Below, piece after piece: positions 1 to 5,692 of a stretch of 5,692 nucleotides of DNA (positions are counted from its first letter, which is position 1; each line of letters begins with the position of its first letter). Source of the DNA: CALJGI01 sp047618115 (lineage in GTDB: Bacteria; Pseudomonadota; Gammaproteobacteria; Pseudomonadales; Halieaceae); contig JBLHKV010000250.1 in assembly GCA_047618115.1 (NCBI GenBank), positions 1 through 5,692 on the forward strand. The letters run 5' to 3'. The notes under the pieces were generated by a model, which was not told the origin of the DNA, ran no database searches, and saw only the letters and a program-made list of their open reading frames with translations. Both the position numbers and the translations under genes were made by a program.

Positions 1-7
1 AAGTAAA

Positions 8-35
8 CTGTCCCTAAAATTCTGTCCCTAAAATT
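8..35. repeat. Perfect tandem direct repeat, 2 x 14 bases
   Basis: The unit CTGTCCCTAAAATT occurs twice back to back, at 8-21 and 22-35, without a mismatch. On the minus strand it reads AATTTTAGGGACAG twice, immediately after modF; the second plus-strand copy includes two bases of the modF stop codon. There is no GC-rich inverted repeat, so it does not look like an intrinsic terminator. Short AT-rich motifs containing GGGACAG are, from memory, common beside IS200-like/REP-associated (Y1) transposase genes in gammaproteobacteria, so this may be the edge of such an element. That reading is inference; the element itself would lie outside the window. Confidence 0.8.
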
Positions 36-1491
36 ACAATACGGTGTAACCCGCGTCTCCCGGTACAAAGTCCAGCCATTGATTAATACATTGTGGCGCC
101 TCGCCTCGGGAGTGGCTAACATAGAGTATTTGCGTATCGGAGTGGTTGGCAATGTGATCGGCGGCCTGCAGAATCAAGCGCCGATGAAAACTGTCGAGGC
201 CCAGGCAGGGCTCGTCGAGAATTAAAATAGCGGGGGACTTCACCATCGCTCTGACCAGTAACACCATGCGCTGAAGCCCGAAGGACAAGTCGTCGAAGGG
301 GGCGGTTTCAAGTTCGGGGATTCCCAGCGAAGCCAGCCATTGGCGTGCTGTGCTGCGCTGTTGATCGCCCCAGTCATCGTATAGTCCAATGGTGTCGAAA
401 AATCCGGACACCACCACCTCGATAACCTTCATTCCACGGACGTGATTCAGTTGCATTTGGGTATCGATACTGCCAAATTTTTGTTTGATGTCCCAGACAC
501 TCTCGCCGCTGCCGCGTAGTTGACCAAACAGCGTTATATTTTGACCGTAGGCTTTGTGATTGTCGCCGTTGATCAGGCTTAGCAGGGTCGTTTTTCCGCA
601 GCCATTGGGGCCGGCGATGGCGCAGTGCTGGTTTGCATCCAGAGTCCAGTCAACTCTGTCGAGCACCTGGTTTTCGCCGTAGCTGACCGATACATTGCGC
701 AGCACCACGCGTGCCGCGGTAGGTTCCAGTTGGTAGGGTCGCTCGGCGGGTGGCGGCAACGCTCTCATGGGAGGCAGGGGTGGCTCCAGTAGCGCCTGGA
801 CTTGTGGGTTCTCAGTCATCGCCTGACGGCTGCCGCTTGCCAGGATAGATCCATCGTCCATTACCAGCACGTGGCTTACTGCCGGCGGCAATTCTCGAAG
901 GTCGCGACATAGCATGAGAACCGGCATGTCAGAGTGCAGCAAGGTGTCGATCATCGCCATGAGTTCGCGCTGGCTGGCGCGATCCAGGCCATCCAGTGGG
1001 CTGTCGAGAACCAGCAGTTTCGGTCTCGCCACCAGCGCGCGCAGCAGCAGTATCTTGCGGATCTCGCCGGTGGATGTGTAGCGGATCCCACGCCCGAGAA
1101 TGTGCGCCATGTTCAGCTGCGCCACCCACTGATCAAATTCAGCAGGTGGCGCGGCACCCTGCAAGATGGCGTCGCGCGCCAGGGTACCGATATCAAAGGC
1201 CGAGGCGCTGGTTTCCGAGTCGTCAAAACGTCGGTCGTGGTCTTGTAGCAGCTTTTGTTCTTCAAAACTGACGTAGGAGATATCGCGCGGATGGATAGCG
1301 GCGCCATAGCTGATATTACCGCTGGCCGGCGGCAGTTGCCCACTCAACAGTCGCGCCAGCGTGGTTTTGCCGGCGCCGTTGGGGCCCAACAGAGCCCACT
1401 GCTGGCCCGCCTGCCACTGCCATTCGATATGGTGTAGGGTTTGGCGAGCGCGGTAACTGAAGCAGATATCGTGTATGGTCAGGATGGTCAT
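34..1491 (-). CDS. modF: ModF/PhrA-type tandem ABC ATPase
   Basis: This 485-residue protein has two ABC ATPase domains and no membrane segment, so it should be cytoplasmic. Domain 1 (about 1-235) has Walker A GPNGAGKT at 36-43, a signature-like STGE at 140-143 and a Walker B region LLVLDSP at 159-165. Domain 2 (about 260-485) has Walker A GPNGCGKT at 294-301, signature LSFGL at 402-406, Walker B ILILDEP at 422-428, D-loop GLD at 431-433 and switch histidine H460. Length, domain order and phrases such as RGSGE, WDIK and VSGFFDTIGLY agree with E. coli ModF (about 490 residues, also called PhrA). That protein is linked by name to molybdate transport, but its role is not well established. No molybdate permease or binding protein is nearby. 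In domain 1 the catalytic glutamate is Ser164 and the switch histidine is Arg196. The ATG at 1491 fits the domain start; only a weak purine-rich AAGAAG lies upstream. Confidence 0.87.
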   Translation of the reverse strand: MTILTIHDICFSYRARQTLHHIEWQWQAGQQWALLGPNGAGKTTLARLLSGQLPPASGNISYGAAIHPRDISYVSFEEQKLLQDHDRRFDDSETSASAFDIGTLARDAILQGAAPPAEFDQWVAQLNMAHILGRGIRYTSTGEIRKILLLRALVARPKLLVLDSPLDGLDRASQRELMAMIDTLLHSDMPVLMLCRDLRELPPAVSHVLVMDDGSILASGSRQAMTENPQVQALLEPPLPPMRALPPPAERPYQLEPTAARVVLRNVSVSYGENQVLDRVDWTLDANQHCAIAGPNGCGKTTLLSLINGDNHKAYGQNITLFGQLRGSGESVWDIKQKFGSIDTQMQLNHVRGMKVIEVVVSGFFDTIGLYDDWGDQQRSTARQWLASLGIPELETAPFDDLSFGLQRMVLLVRAMVKSPAILILDEPCLGLDSFHRRLILQAADHIANHSDTQILYVSHSRGEAPQCINQWLDFVPGDAGYTVL

Positions 1492-1536
1492 TTTTTGGCA
1501 ATCTTCTTATTGGAATTGAACGATGGAGTTGAACGC
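1492..1536. promoter_or_regulatory. Divergent intergenic region, modF / Nudix gene
   Basis: These 45 bases separate the start codons of two divergent genes, so promoters and any operators for both must lie here or extend into the coding regions. An imperfect direct repeat, TGGA(A/G)TTGAACG, occurs at 1511-1522 and 1524-1535 (11 of 12 bases identical, 13-base period). On the minus strand a poor promoter-like pair can be drawn, TTCAAC then AATAAG with a 16-base spacer. On the plus strand TTGGCA at 1495-1500 resembles a -35 box but has no good -10 partner. None of these is strong enough to assign a transcription start. Confidence 0.35.
1525..1528 (+). promoter_or_regulatory. Ribosome-binding site deciding the Nudix gene start
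   Basis: GGAG lies 8 bases upstream of the GTG at 1537. This is the only good Shine-Dalgarno sequence near the beginning of the Nudix reading frame. It favours the GTG over the TTG at 1441, which would place 51 bases of the gene antisense to the start of modF. Confidence 0.6.
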
Positions 1537-2124
1537 GTGATTGTACGGGTCGAACAATCCCTGGCGGCATACAGACCCAAACGCTCGTTGTTGAGACCCC
1601 TGGCGCGGCGCTCCGCGGTGGCGCTTATTCTACAGCAGCGTGAGGGGCAACTACACGTGCTGATGATTCAGCGGGCCGATCGGGAGGGCGATCCGTGGTC
1701 GGGGCAAATGGCCTTCCCCGGTGGCCATCTGGAGGCCGTGGACCGCCACGGTCGCGATGCTGCCGTGCGCGAAACAGAGGAGGAGATTGGCCTGACTCTC
1801 GACCAGGCCAGCCCCTGTATTGGTAGGCTCTCGGACATCATGGCGCGACCGCGTTTGGTGAAGCCGATGATTGTGTCGCCCTACGTCTTCCGCATAGATA
1901 AAGCCCCTCGCCTGGTGCTCAATTACGAGGTGGCCGACACTGTGTGGATTCCCATACCGTACTTTCAAAACAGCGCCAATCGGGAGGAAATGCAGTGGAC
2001 CCATGGCAAGGTCTCAATGACGCTGCCCTGTTATTTGTATCGGGATTACCGGGTCTGGGGTCTGTCCCTGATGATGCTCGACGAGTTGCTCAAGGTGATG
2101 CCGGCAGTGGAATCTCTGCGCTGA
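1537..2124 (+). CDS. Nudix hydrolase, CoA-pyrophosphatase-like
   Basis: From the GTG start this is a 195-residue cytoplasmic protein. Residues 60-63 are FPGG, preceded by a DPWSGQMA segment. The Nudix box follows as GGHLE at 62-66, Asp69, and RETEEEIGL at 78-86. The helix residues R78, E79, E82 and E83 needed for divalent metal binding are present. Asp69 sits where the classic box has its first spaced element, with the spacing seen in the NudL/CoA pyrophosphatase group. The C-terminal part also fits that group: VSPYVF, then NYEVADTVWIPI, and finally RVWGLSLMMLDELL. Members split the diphosphate of CoA or related nucleotides, releasing for example phosphopantetheine and 3',5'-ADP; the actual substrate cannot be read from sequence. 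The reading frame stays open upstream to a TTG at 1441, but this would overlap modF and lies outside the family core. The 3' end overlaps the convergent GST gene by 35 bases. Confidence 0.87.
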   Translation: MIVRVEQSLAAYRPKRSLLRPLARRSAVALILQQREGQLHVLMIQRADREGDPWSGQMAFPGGHLEAVDRHGRDAAVRETEEEIGLTLDQASPCIGRLSDIMARPRLVKPMIVSPYVFRIDKAPRLVLNYEVADTVWIPIPYFQNSANREEMQWTHGKVSMTLPCYLYRDYRVWGLSLMMLDELLKVMPAVESLR

Positions 2125-2728
2125 TCCGGTTCTTATGCGCAAGCAGAGCTTCGCAATGTTCCGGTATCCGCTGTTTGATGACCGCGGCGAAGTCGCAGAG
2201 TACCCGCAGATCGATATCTGCCTGGGTCAGCTTGGTTCCCACTAAATATTCCCGGTCCTGCAGTTGCCGGTCATACCGCTCGTAGAAGTGAGCCAGTTTC
2301 TTTTGCCCTCTGAGAATCAACTCGGGTATCTGCTCCAGATCCAAACTGCCGGGTAGGGCTCGATTGACGAAGGCCTTCGAGCCGTTGCGCAGTACCTCGG
2401 CTACGGCCTGAAAACCGGTATTGGCGATATTGTGCATGGCGCTGACGATCAGCGCCTGTTCCAGCCCCGAAGTTCCCAGCAGTGGGCGGCTGGGATAAAG
2501 AGACTCAAGATAGAAGCAGATGCCCACGACTTCGTTGAGTAGCGTGCCGTCGTCAAGCACCAGTGCCGGAATGGTAGACTCCGGATTTATGGCTTTGTAG
2601 GTCTCGCTGAACTGCTCAGCGGTCATCATATCGATCTGCTGGGTTTCCAGTTCCAGGTTTTTGTATTGTACAAATTGATTGACCCGTCGGGGGTTGGGTG
2701 GCATTGCCGAGGTGTATAGCTGCATCAT
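2090..2728 (-). CDS. Glutathione S-transferase family protein
   Basis: This 212-residue protein has the two-domain GST layout. The N-terminal thioredoxin-like domain (about 1-80) contains YTSAMPPNPRRV, a TIPALV motif with the cis-proline at Pro54, and LLNEVVGICFYLE at 63-75. The helical C-terminal domain (about 88-212) carries LTQADIDL at 167-174, in which Thr168 and Asp171 form the usual helix N-capping box. The residue after Glu66, often a serine that contacts the glutathione gamma-glutamyl group, is Val67; from memory, E-V occurs in a GST subgroup. Ser7 is the nearest candidate catalytic hydroxyl. There is no export signal, so it is cytoplasmic. Two adjacent ATGs (2728 and 2725) are possible starts. 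It begins 16 bases after the exported protein gene and is probably last in the hemL operon. Its reaction and substrate are unknown; the heme-operon context might hint at handling of reactive electrophiles or porphyrin-like ligands, but that is speculation. Confidence 0.88.
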   Translation of the reverse strand: MMQLYTSAMPPNPRRVNQFVQYKNLELETQQIDMMTAEQFSETYKAINPESTIPALVLDDGTLLNEVVGICFYLESLYPSRPLLGTSGLEQALIVSAMHNIANTGFQAVAEVLRNGSKAFVNRALPGSLDLEQIPELILRGQKKLAHFYERYDRQLQDREYLVGTKLTQADIDLRVLCDFAAVIKQRIPEHCEALLAHKNRISAEIPLPASP

Positions 2729-2744
2729 AGTGTCTCGCTGTTAG

Positions 2745-3404
2745 CTAGTTGGATTGATAGGATTCTTCGCGAATAAAGCTGCGGGTATCCAGCATCATTT
2801 GTTTTATTAGGGGGTCTTCCTGGCTGGCCTCGAGCAGGACACTCGCGGGTACTTTTCCCTCGACGAAACTCACCACCAGATCAAAAATTACCGGTGTCAT
2901 TTTTGGATTCATCTCCCAGCGAGTTCCTCCCGCCAGATTGCCCGTGACCAGATCTTCGGTCAGCGACAGCCAGTAGCCACCGCAACTGGATACGCTGTAG
3001 TCGCCGATGCGCCCGTAGCTTATGTTGGGTGTGTTTGGGTCGAAGCCACCGGGTTGGTTTTCCTCGATACGGTCCAGCGCCATCAGCCACCTGCTTCCGG
3101 GTGGAAATTGGTCGACCTTAGGTCGGCATAACTCGCCGGTTTTCGTCCAGATGCGGATATCCTCCAGAAACGCGCGACCGCGTAGAATCCGTTGTACACC
3201 AAGGTCGATATAATTTCCCCGGGAGGATAATACCTCGCCGCTGACCACCAGATCGGTACTGCCCTGCACCTGGGTAAAAGGACCATTCCATAAACATTCG
3301 CAGCTATGCGCCAGACCCGGGAGCAGCAGACTCGCCATCATCCCCAGGCTGCAGGCATAGAGGCGTTGTTTAGTCGCGTAAATAATGGGCCGCTTCCCTG
3401 GCAA
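2745..3404 (-). CDS. Exported cysteine-containing protein, possible NTR/TIMP-like fold
   Basis: I do not recognise a named family with certainty. From a TTG at 3404 the product has 219 residues. Residues 1-34 look like a Sec signal peptide: basic residues K4, R5, K12 and R14, a hydrophobic stretch at about 15-32, and AHS just before Cys35, a plausible signal peptidase I site. The mature chain would start Cys-Glu-Cys. Its four cysteines are C35, C37, C93 and C141, that is 1, 3, 59 and 107 in mature numbering. DLVVSGEVL (51-59), QRILRG (71-76), ELC (91-93) and FPPGSRWLMALD (100-111) resemble the strand pattern of NTR/TIMP domains: N-terminal CxC, a DxVVxGxV strand, a KG-like turn, a second Cys, then FxxGxxWL. 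The C-terminus looks helical. The start is uncertain: TTG has no good ribosome-binding site, an AUU at 3386 follows AGGGAA, and the ATG at 3341 would destroy the signal peptide. It lies between hemB and the GST gene; its function is unknown. Confidence 0.7.
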   Translation of the reverse strand: MPGKRPIIYATKQRLYACSLGMMASLLLPGLAHSCECLWNGPFTQVQGSTDLVVSGEVLSSRGNYIDLGVQRILRGRAFLEDIRIWTKTGELCRPKVDQFPPGSRWLMALDRIEENQPGGFDPNTPNISYGRIGDYSVSSCGGYWLSLTEDLVTGNLAGGTRWEMNPKMTPVIFDLVVSFVEGKVPASVLLEASQEDPLIKQMMLDTRSFIREESYQSN

Positions 3405-4380
3405 AATAGGTCAAAATTGCGTCCGCCCCAGCGCGTTTGAAGGCCAGTAAACTTTCCATTACAACTTGCTCCCGATCCAGCCAGCCCCGCTCGAATGCCG
3501 CCACGTGCATGGCGTATTCTCCACTCACCTGGTAGGCGAAGGTGGGAACTTTGAGCTCGTCTTTGACGCGACGCACTACATCCAGATAGGGCATGCCGGG
3601 CTTTACCATAATAATATCGGCGCCCTCGGCAAGGTCTAGCGCGCATTCGTGCAGAGCTTCGTCGCTGTTGGCCATGTTCATTTGATAGCTGTACTTATTG
3701 CCGCCCTTGATATTGCCTGCCGATCCCACCGCGTCGCGAAAGGGTCCGTAGTAACTCGAGGCATATTTTGCCGAGTACGCCAGTATCATAGTGTTGACAT
3801 GGCCACGGGTTTCCAGTTCTCGGCGCACCGCGCCAATCCGGCCATCCATCATGTCCGAGGGCGCTACCATATCGGCGCCCGCCGCAGCGTGTGACGCCGC
3901 CTGCCGTACCAGGGCCTCGGTAGTGACGTCGTTGAGGACATAACCGTCGGCGTCGATGATGCCATCCTGTCCGTGTGTGGTGTAGGGATCCAGCGCCACG
4001 TCGGTGATGATGCCGATTTCCGGCACCGCCGCTTTGAGCGCTGCAACGGCACGTTGTACCAGACCGTCCGGGCTCCAGGCTTCCTCGGCGCGCAGCGACT
4101 TTTGCGCCGAGGTAACAACCGGGAACAGGGCGACGGCGGGTACGCCCAGAGCATAGAGTTCGCGGGCTTCGGTTATTAACAAATCGACACTCAGGCGCTC
4201 GACGCCGGGCATGGATGGAATGGGCTCACGCTGGTTCTGGCCTTCGAGCACAAACACTGGGAGGATCAGATCCGCCGCCGACAGCTGGTTTTCAGCGCAG
4301 AGACGGCGGGCAAATTCGCGGCTGCGAATCCGTCGCATGCGGGTATTGGGAAACTCGCCCCGAGTGCTTGTAAAGCTCAT
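3370..4380 (-). CDS. hemB: Delta-aminolevulinic acid dehydratase (porphobilinogen synthase)
   Basis: This 336-residue cytoplasmic enzyme condenses two 5-aminolevulinate molecules into porphobilinogen, the second committed step of tetrapyrrole synthesis. The two Schiff-base lysines are clear: Lys205 in AYSAKYASSYYGPFRDA and Lys260 in IMVKPGMPYLD. The metal region reads DVALDPYTTHGQDG (127-140), so Ala129, Asp131 and Asp139 replace the cysteine triad of zinc enzymes. This is the aspartate-rich, magnesium-dependent type known from Pseudomonas aeruginosa, with the same residue numbers. Glu245 matches the allosteric magnesium residue known from that enzyme. Length is normal and no key residue is missing. 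The ATG at 4380 lies 12 bases after the hemL stop, and its ribosome-binding site overlaps that stop, so translation is probably coupled. Its 3' end probably overlaps the start of the next gene. Confidence 0.98.
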   Translation of the reverse strand: MSFTSTRGEFPNTRMRRIRSREFARRLCAENQLSAADLILPVFVLEGQNQREPIPSMPGVERLSVDLLITEARELYALGVPAVALFPVVTSAQKSLRAEEAWSPDGLVQRAVAALKAAVPEIGIITDVALDPYTTHGQDGIIDADGYVLNDVTTEALVRQAASHAAAGADMVAPSDMMDGRIGAVRRELETRGHVNTMILAYSAKYASSYYGPFRDAVGSAGNIKGGNKYSYQMNMANSDEALHECALDLAEGADIIMVKPGMPYLDVVRRVKDELKVPTFAYQVSGEYAMHVAAFERGWLDREQVVMESLLAFKRAGADAILTYFAREAAHYLRD

Positions 4381-4389
4381 AGTTTCAAT

Positions 4390-4394
4390 TCCCT
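4390..4394 (-). promoter_or_regulatory. hemB ribosome-binding site overlapping the hemL stop codon
   Basis: On the minus strand the sequence reads TAGGGA, in which TAG is the hemL stop (4395-4393) and AGGGA is a good Shine-Dalgarno sequence 9 bases before the hemB ATG. Ribosomes finishing hemL therefore end on the hemB initiation signal, which suggests translational coupling of the two enzymes. Confidence 0.75.
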
Positions 4395-5673
4395 ACAGTG
4401 TTGCAAAAACAGCGGCGGCGCTGTCCAGAGTTTGATCGATATCGCTGTCGCTGTGAGCGCTCGACATAAAACCGGTTTCGTAGGCGGCGGGCGCCAGGTA
4501 GATACCCGCGTCCAGCATACCGTGGAAAAACCGGTTAAAGCGCTCGGTGTCACAGGCCATGACTTCCCCGTAGTTAGTTACCTGCGGGCTGTCGGTAAAA
4601 AACACGCCGAACATGCTGCCCACATGGTTTTGGGTCAGCGCAACGCCAGCGGCGGCAGCGCGTTCTACCAATCCCTCGGCCAGCTTTCGAGTGCGTTCGA
4701 ACACGGGCTCGTAAAAACCTTCCGTGCTAATAATATCCAACGCAGCCAAGCCCGCTGCCATGGCCACAGGATTACCCGATAAGGTGCCGGCCTGGTAGAC
4801 CGGACCTAGCGGGGCTATGTGTTCCATAATGTCTCGGCGACCGCCGAAAGCCCCAACTGGCATCCCGCCGCCAATGACTTTGCCGAGCGTCGTGAGATCA
4901 GGGGTGATGCCGTAATAGCCCTGAGCGCCACTTAAACCCAGCCGAAAGCCCGTCATAACCTCGTCCAGAATCAACAGCGCGCCGCTCTGTTCGCACACCT
5001 CTTTAAGGGTTTCCAAAAAGCCTGGCAGCGGCGGTACGCAGTTCATGTTGCCGGCGACCGGCTCGACGATAATGCAGGCTATTTGGTCGCCAATGGCGGC
5101 GAAGGTACTGGCGACCTGCTCTGCATCGTTGTAGTTCAGCGTGATGGTGTGATCTGCCAGAGCAGCCGGCACGCCGGGCGAGCTAGGCACACCCATGGTC
5201 AGCGCCCCCGATCCGGCCTTGACCAACAGGGAGTCGGAGTGACCGTGATAGCAGCCTTCAAATTTCACGATTTTGTCGCGGCCGGTTACTCCCCTGGCCA
5301 GACGAATCGCGCTCATAGTCGCCTCGGTGCCGGAGTTGACCATACGCACCATATCCATACCGGGCATGATGGCGCATATGCGGTCTGCCAGTTCGATTTC
5401 GATTTCCGTGGGCGTGCCAAAGCTAAGCCCGCGACTGGCTGTATCTATCACGGCTTTAAGTACATTGGGGTGGTTGTGGCCCATGATCATCGGGCCCCAG
5501 GACAACACGTAATCGATGAGGCGTCTGCCTTCGACATCAAACAGGTAGGCCCCCTCGCTACGTTCGACGAAAACCGGCGTACCACCCACCGCGCGAAAGG
5601 CGCGTACCGGTGAATTGACGCCGCCGGGAATGTGGATGCTGGCGGAGGCGAAGAGGGATTCGGAGGTAGGCAT
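4393..5673 (-). CDS. hemL: Glutamate-1-semialdehyde 2,1-aminomutase
   Basis: This cytoplasmic PLP enzyme moves the amino group of glutamate-1-semialdehyde to give 5-aminolevulinate, the substrate of the neighbouring HemB. Numbering here starts at the ATG at 5673, giving 426 residues, the same as E. coli HemL. The PLP lysine is Lys265 in TTLGKVIGGGMPVGAFGG. Other class-III aminotransferase landmarks are the N-terminal IPGGVNSPVRAF, the phosphate-binding MVNSGTEATMSAIRLAR, the KFEGCYHGHSD segment, ILDEVMTGFR with its PLP-contacting aspartate, and AGTLSGNPVAMAAG. A TTG directly before this ATG (5676) extends the frame by one residue only. Upstream of the ATG only a weak GAG lies at about the right distance, and just 19 bases of upstream sequence are in the window, so the promoter is not visible. 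It is the first visible gene of the putative hemL-hemB operon; a preceding gene outside the window cannot be excluded. Confidence 0.98.
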   Translation of the reverse strand: MPTSESLFASASIHIPGGVNSPVRAFRAVGGTPVFVERSEGAYLFDVEGRRLIDYVLSWGPMIMGHNHPNVLKAVIDTASRGLSFGTPTEIEIELADRICAIMPGMDMVRMVNSGTEATMSAIRLARGVTGRDKIVKFEGCYHGHSDSLLVKAGSGALTMGVPSSPGVPAALADHTITLNYNDAEQVASTFAAIGDQIACIIVEPVAGNMNCVPPLPGFLETLKEVCEQSGALLILDEVMTGFRLGLSGAQGYYGITPDLTTLGKVIGGGMPVGAFGGRRDIMEHIAPLGPVYQAGTLSGNPVAMAAGLAALDIISTEGFYEPVFERTRKLAEGLVERAAAAGVALTQNHVGSMFGVFFTDSPQVTNYGEVMACDTERFNRFFHGMLDAGIYLAPAAYETGFMSSAHSDSDIDQTLDSAAAVFATL

Positions 5674-5692
5674 CAATGGACTCGCTGGGTTG

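Noticed and set aside
127..140. Tight hairpin or attenuator near the C-terminal coding part of modF
   Set aside because: Only coding sequence is seen here; I found no stable stem with a U-tract or other regulatory hallmark.
934..1271. Overlapping plus-strand open frames inside modF (934-1248 and 996-1271)
   Set aside because: They are antisense to the first ABC domain, give low-complexity Arg/Ala/Gln-rich products and have no motifs or start signals.
1441..1536. Longer Nudix reading frame starting at the TTG at 1441
   Set aside because: It overlaps the modF start by 51 antisense bases, lies outside the Nudix family core and has no ribosome-binding site, whereas the GTG at 1537 has GGAG 8 bases upstream.
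2729..2744. Terminator or promoter between the exported protein gene and the GST gene
   Set aside because: The 16-base gap has no inverted repeat or T-run and is too short for a recognisable promoter, so read-through is more likely.
3300..3311. Lipoprotein signal at Cys35 of the exported protein
   Set aside because: The residues before the cysteine are L-A-H-S; histidine at -2 and alanine at -3 do not match the lipobox, while A-H-S fits a signal peptidase I site better.
3338..3646. 102-residue minus-strand open frame across the end of hemB
   Set aside because: It is out of frame with hemB and the exported protein, both of which show clear family or signal-peptide features. The product is Arg-rich and featureless.
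5083..5613. 176-residue open frame on the plus strand inside hemL
   Set aside because: It is fully antisense to a well-conserved gene, and its product is rich in Gly, Arg and His with no recognisable motif. It is best explained as a shadow of GC-biased codon use.
5674..5676. TTG start for hemL one codon before the ATG
   Set aside because: The adjacent ATG at 5673 gives exactly the family length of 426 residues; the TTG adds nothing.

Overview
The window looks like a chromosomal segment of a gammaproteobacterium, probably marine or environmental. The main support is HemB, whose active-site and allosteric residues (A129, D131, D139, K205, K260, E245) fall at the positions I recall for the Pseudomonas aeruginosa enzyme. 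Support also comes from a HemL of the usual 426-residue length and a ModF-type double ATPase. Base composition is moderately GC-rich by eye. No lineage below class can be supported from this sequence alone. No integrase, phage gene, CRISPR array, tRNA or rRNA is visible, and no stretch over 50 bases lacks a gene apart from the uninformative window edges.

Right part (2090-5673, minus strand): four genes run in one direction with very tight spacing and probably form one operon read from right to left. The order is hemL, hemB, a small exported cysteine-containing protein, and a glutathione S-transferase-like protein. HemL makes 5-aminolevulinate from glutamate-1-semialdehyde and HemB condenses two of these into porphobilinogen, so the first two genes encode consecutive steps of tetrapyrrole (heme) synthesis. 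The ribosome-binding site of hemB overlaps the stop codon of hemL, and the start of the third gene probably lies inside the end of hemB. The third gene is the least ordinary one: its mature N-terminus is Cys-x-Cys, and its spacing of four cysteines resembles the NTR/TIMP-type fold. The operon promoter lies outside the window.

Left part (34-2124): a ModF/PhrA-type tandem ABC ATPase (minus strand) and a Nudix hydrolase of the CoA-pyrophosphatase type (plus strand) are divergent across only 45 bases. The Nudix gene then converges on the GST gene, and the two coding regions overlap by 35 bases, leaving no room for an intergenic terminator. The ATPase has one degenerate and one intact composite nucleotide site. 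At the far left edge, a perfect 14-base tandem repeat touches the modF stop codon and may be the edge of a dispersed or mobile-element-associated repeat.

Overall this is mostly ordinary housekeeping sequence. The points worth a second look are the NTR-like exported protein and its unclear start codon, the asymmetric ATPase, the repeat at the left edge, and the repeat between the divergent genes. I see no convincing novel multi-gene defence or mobile system.
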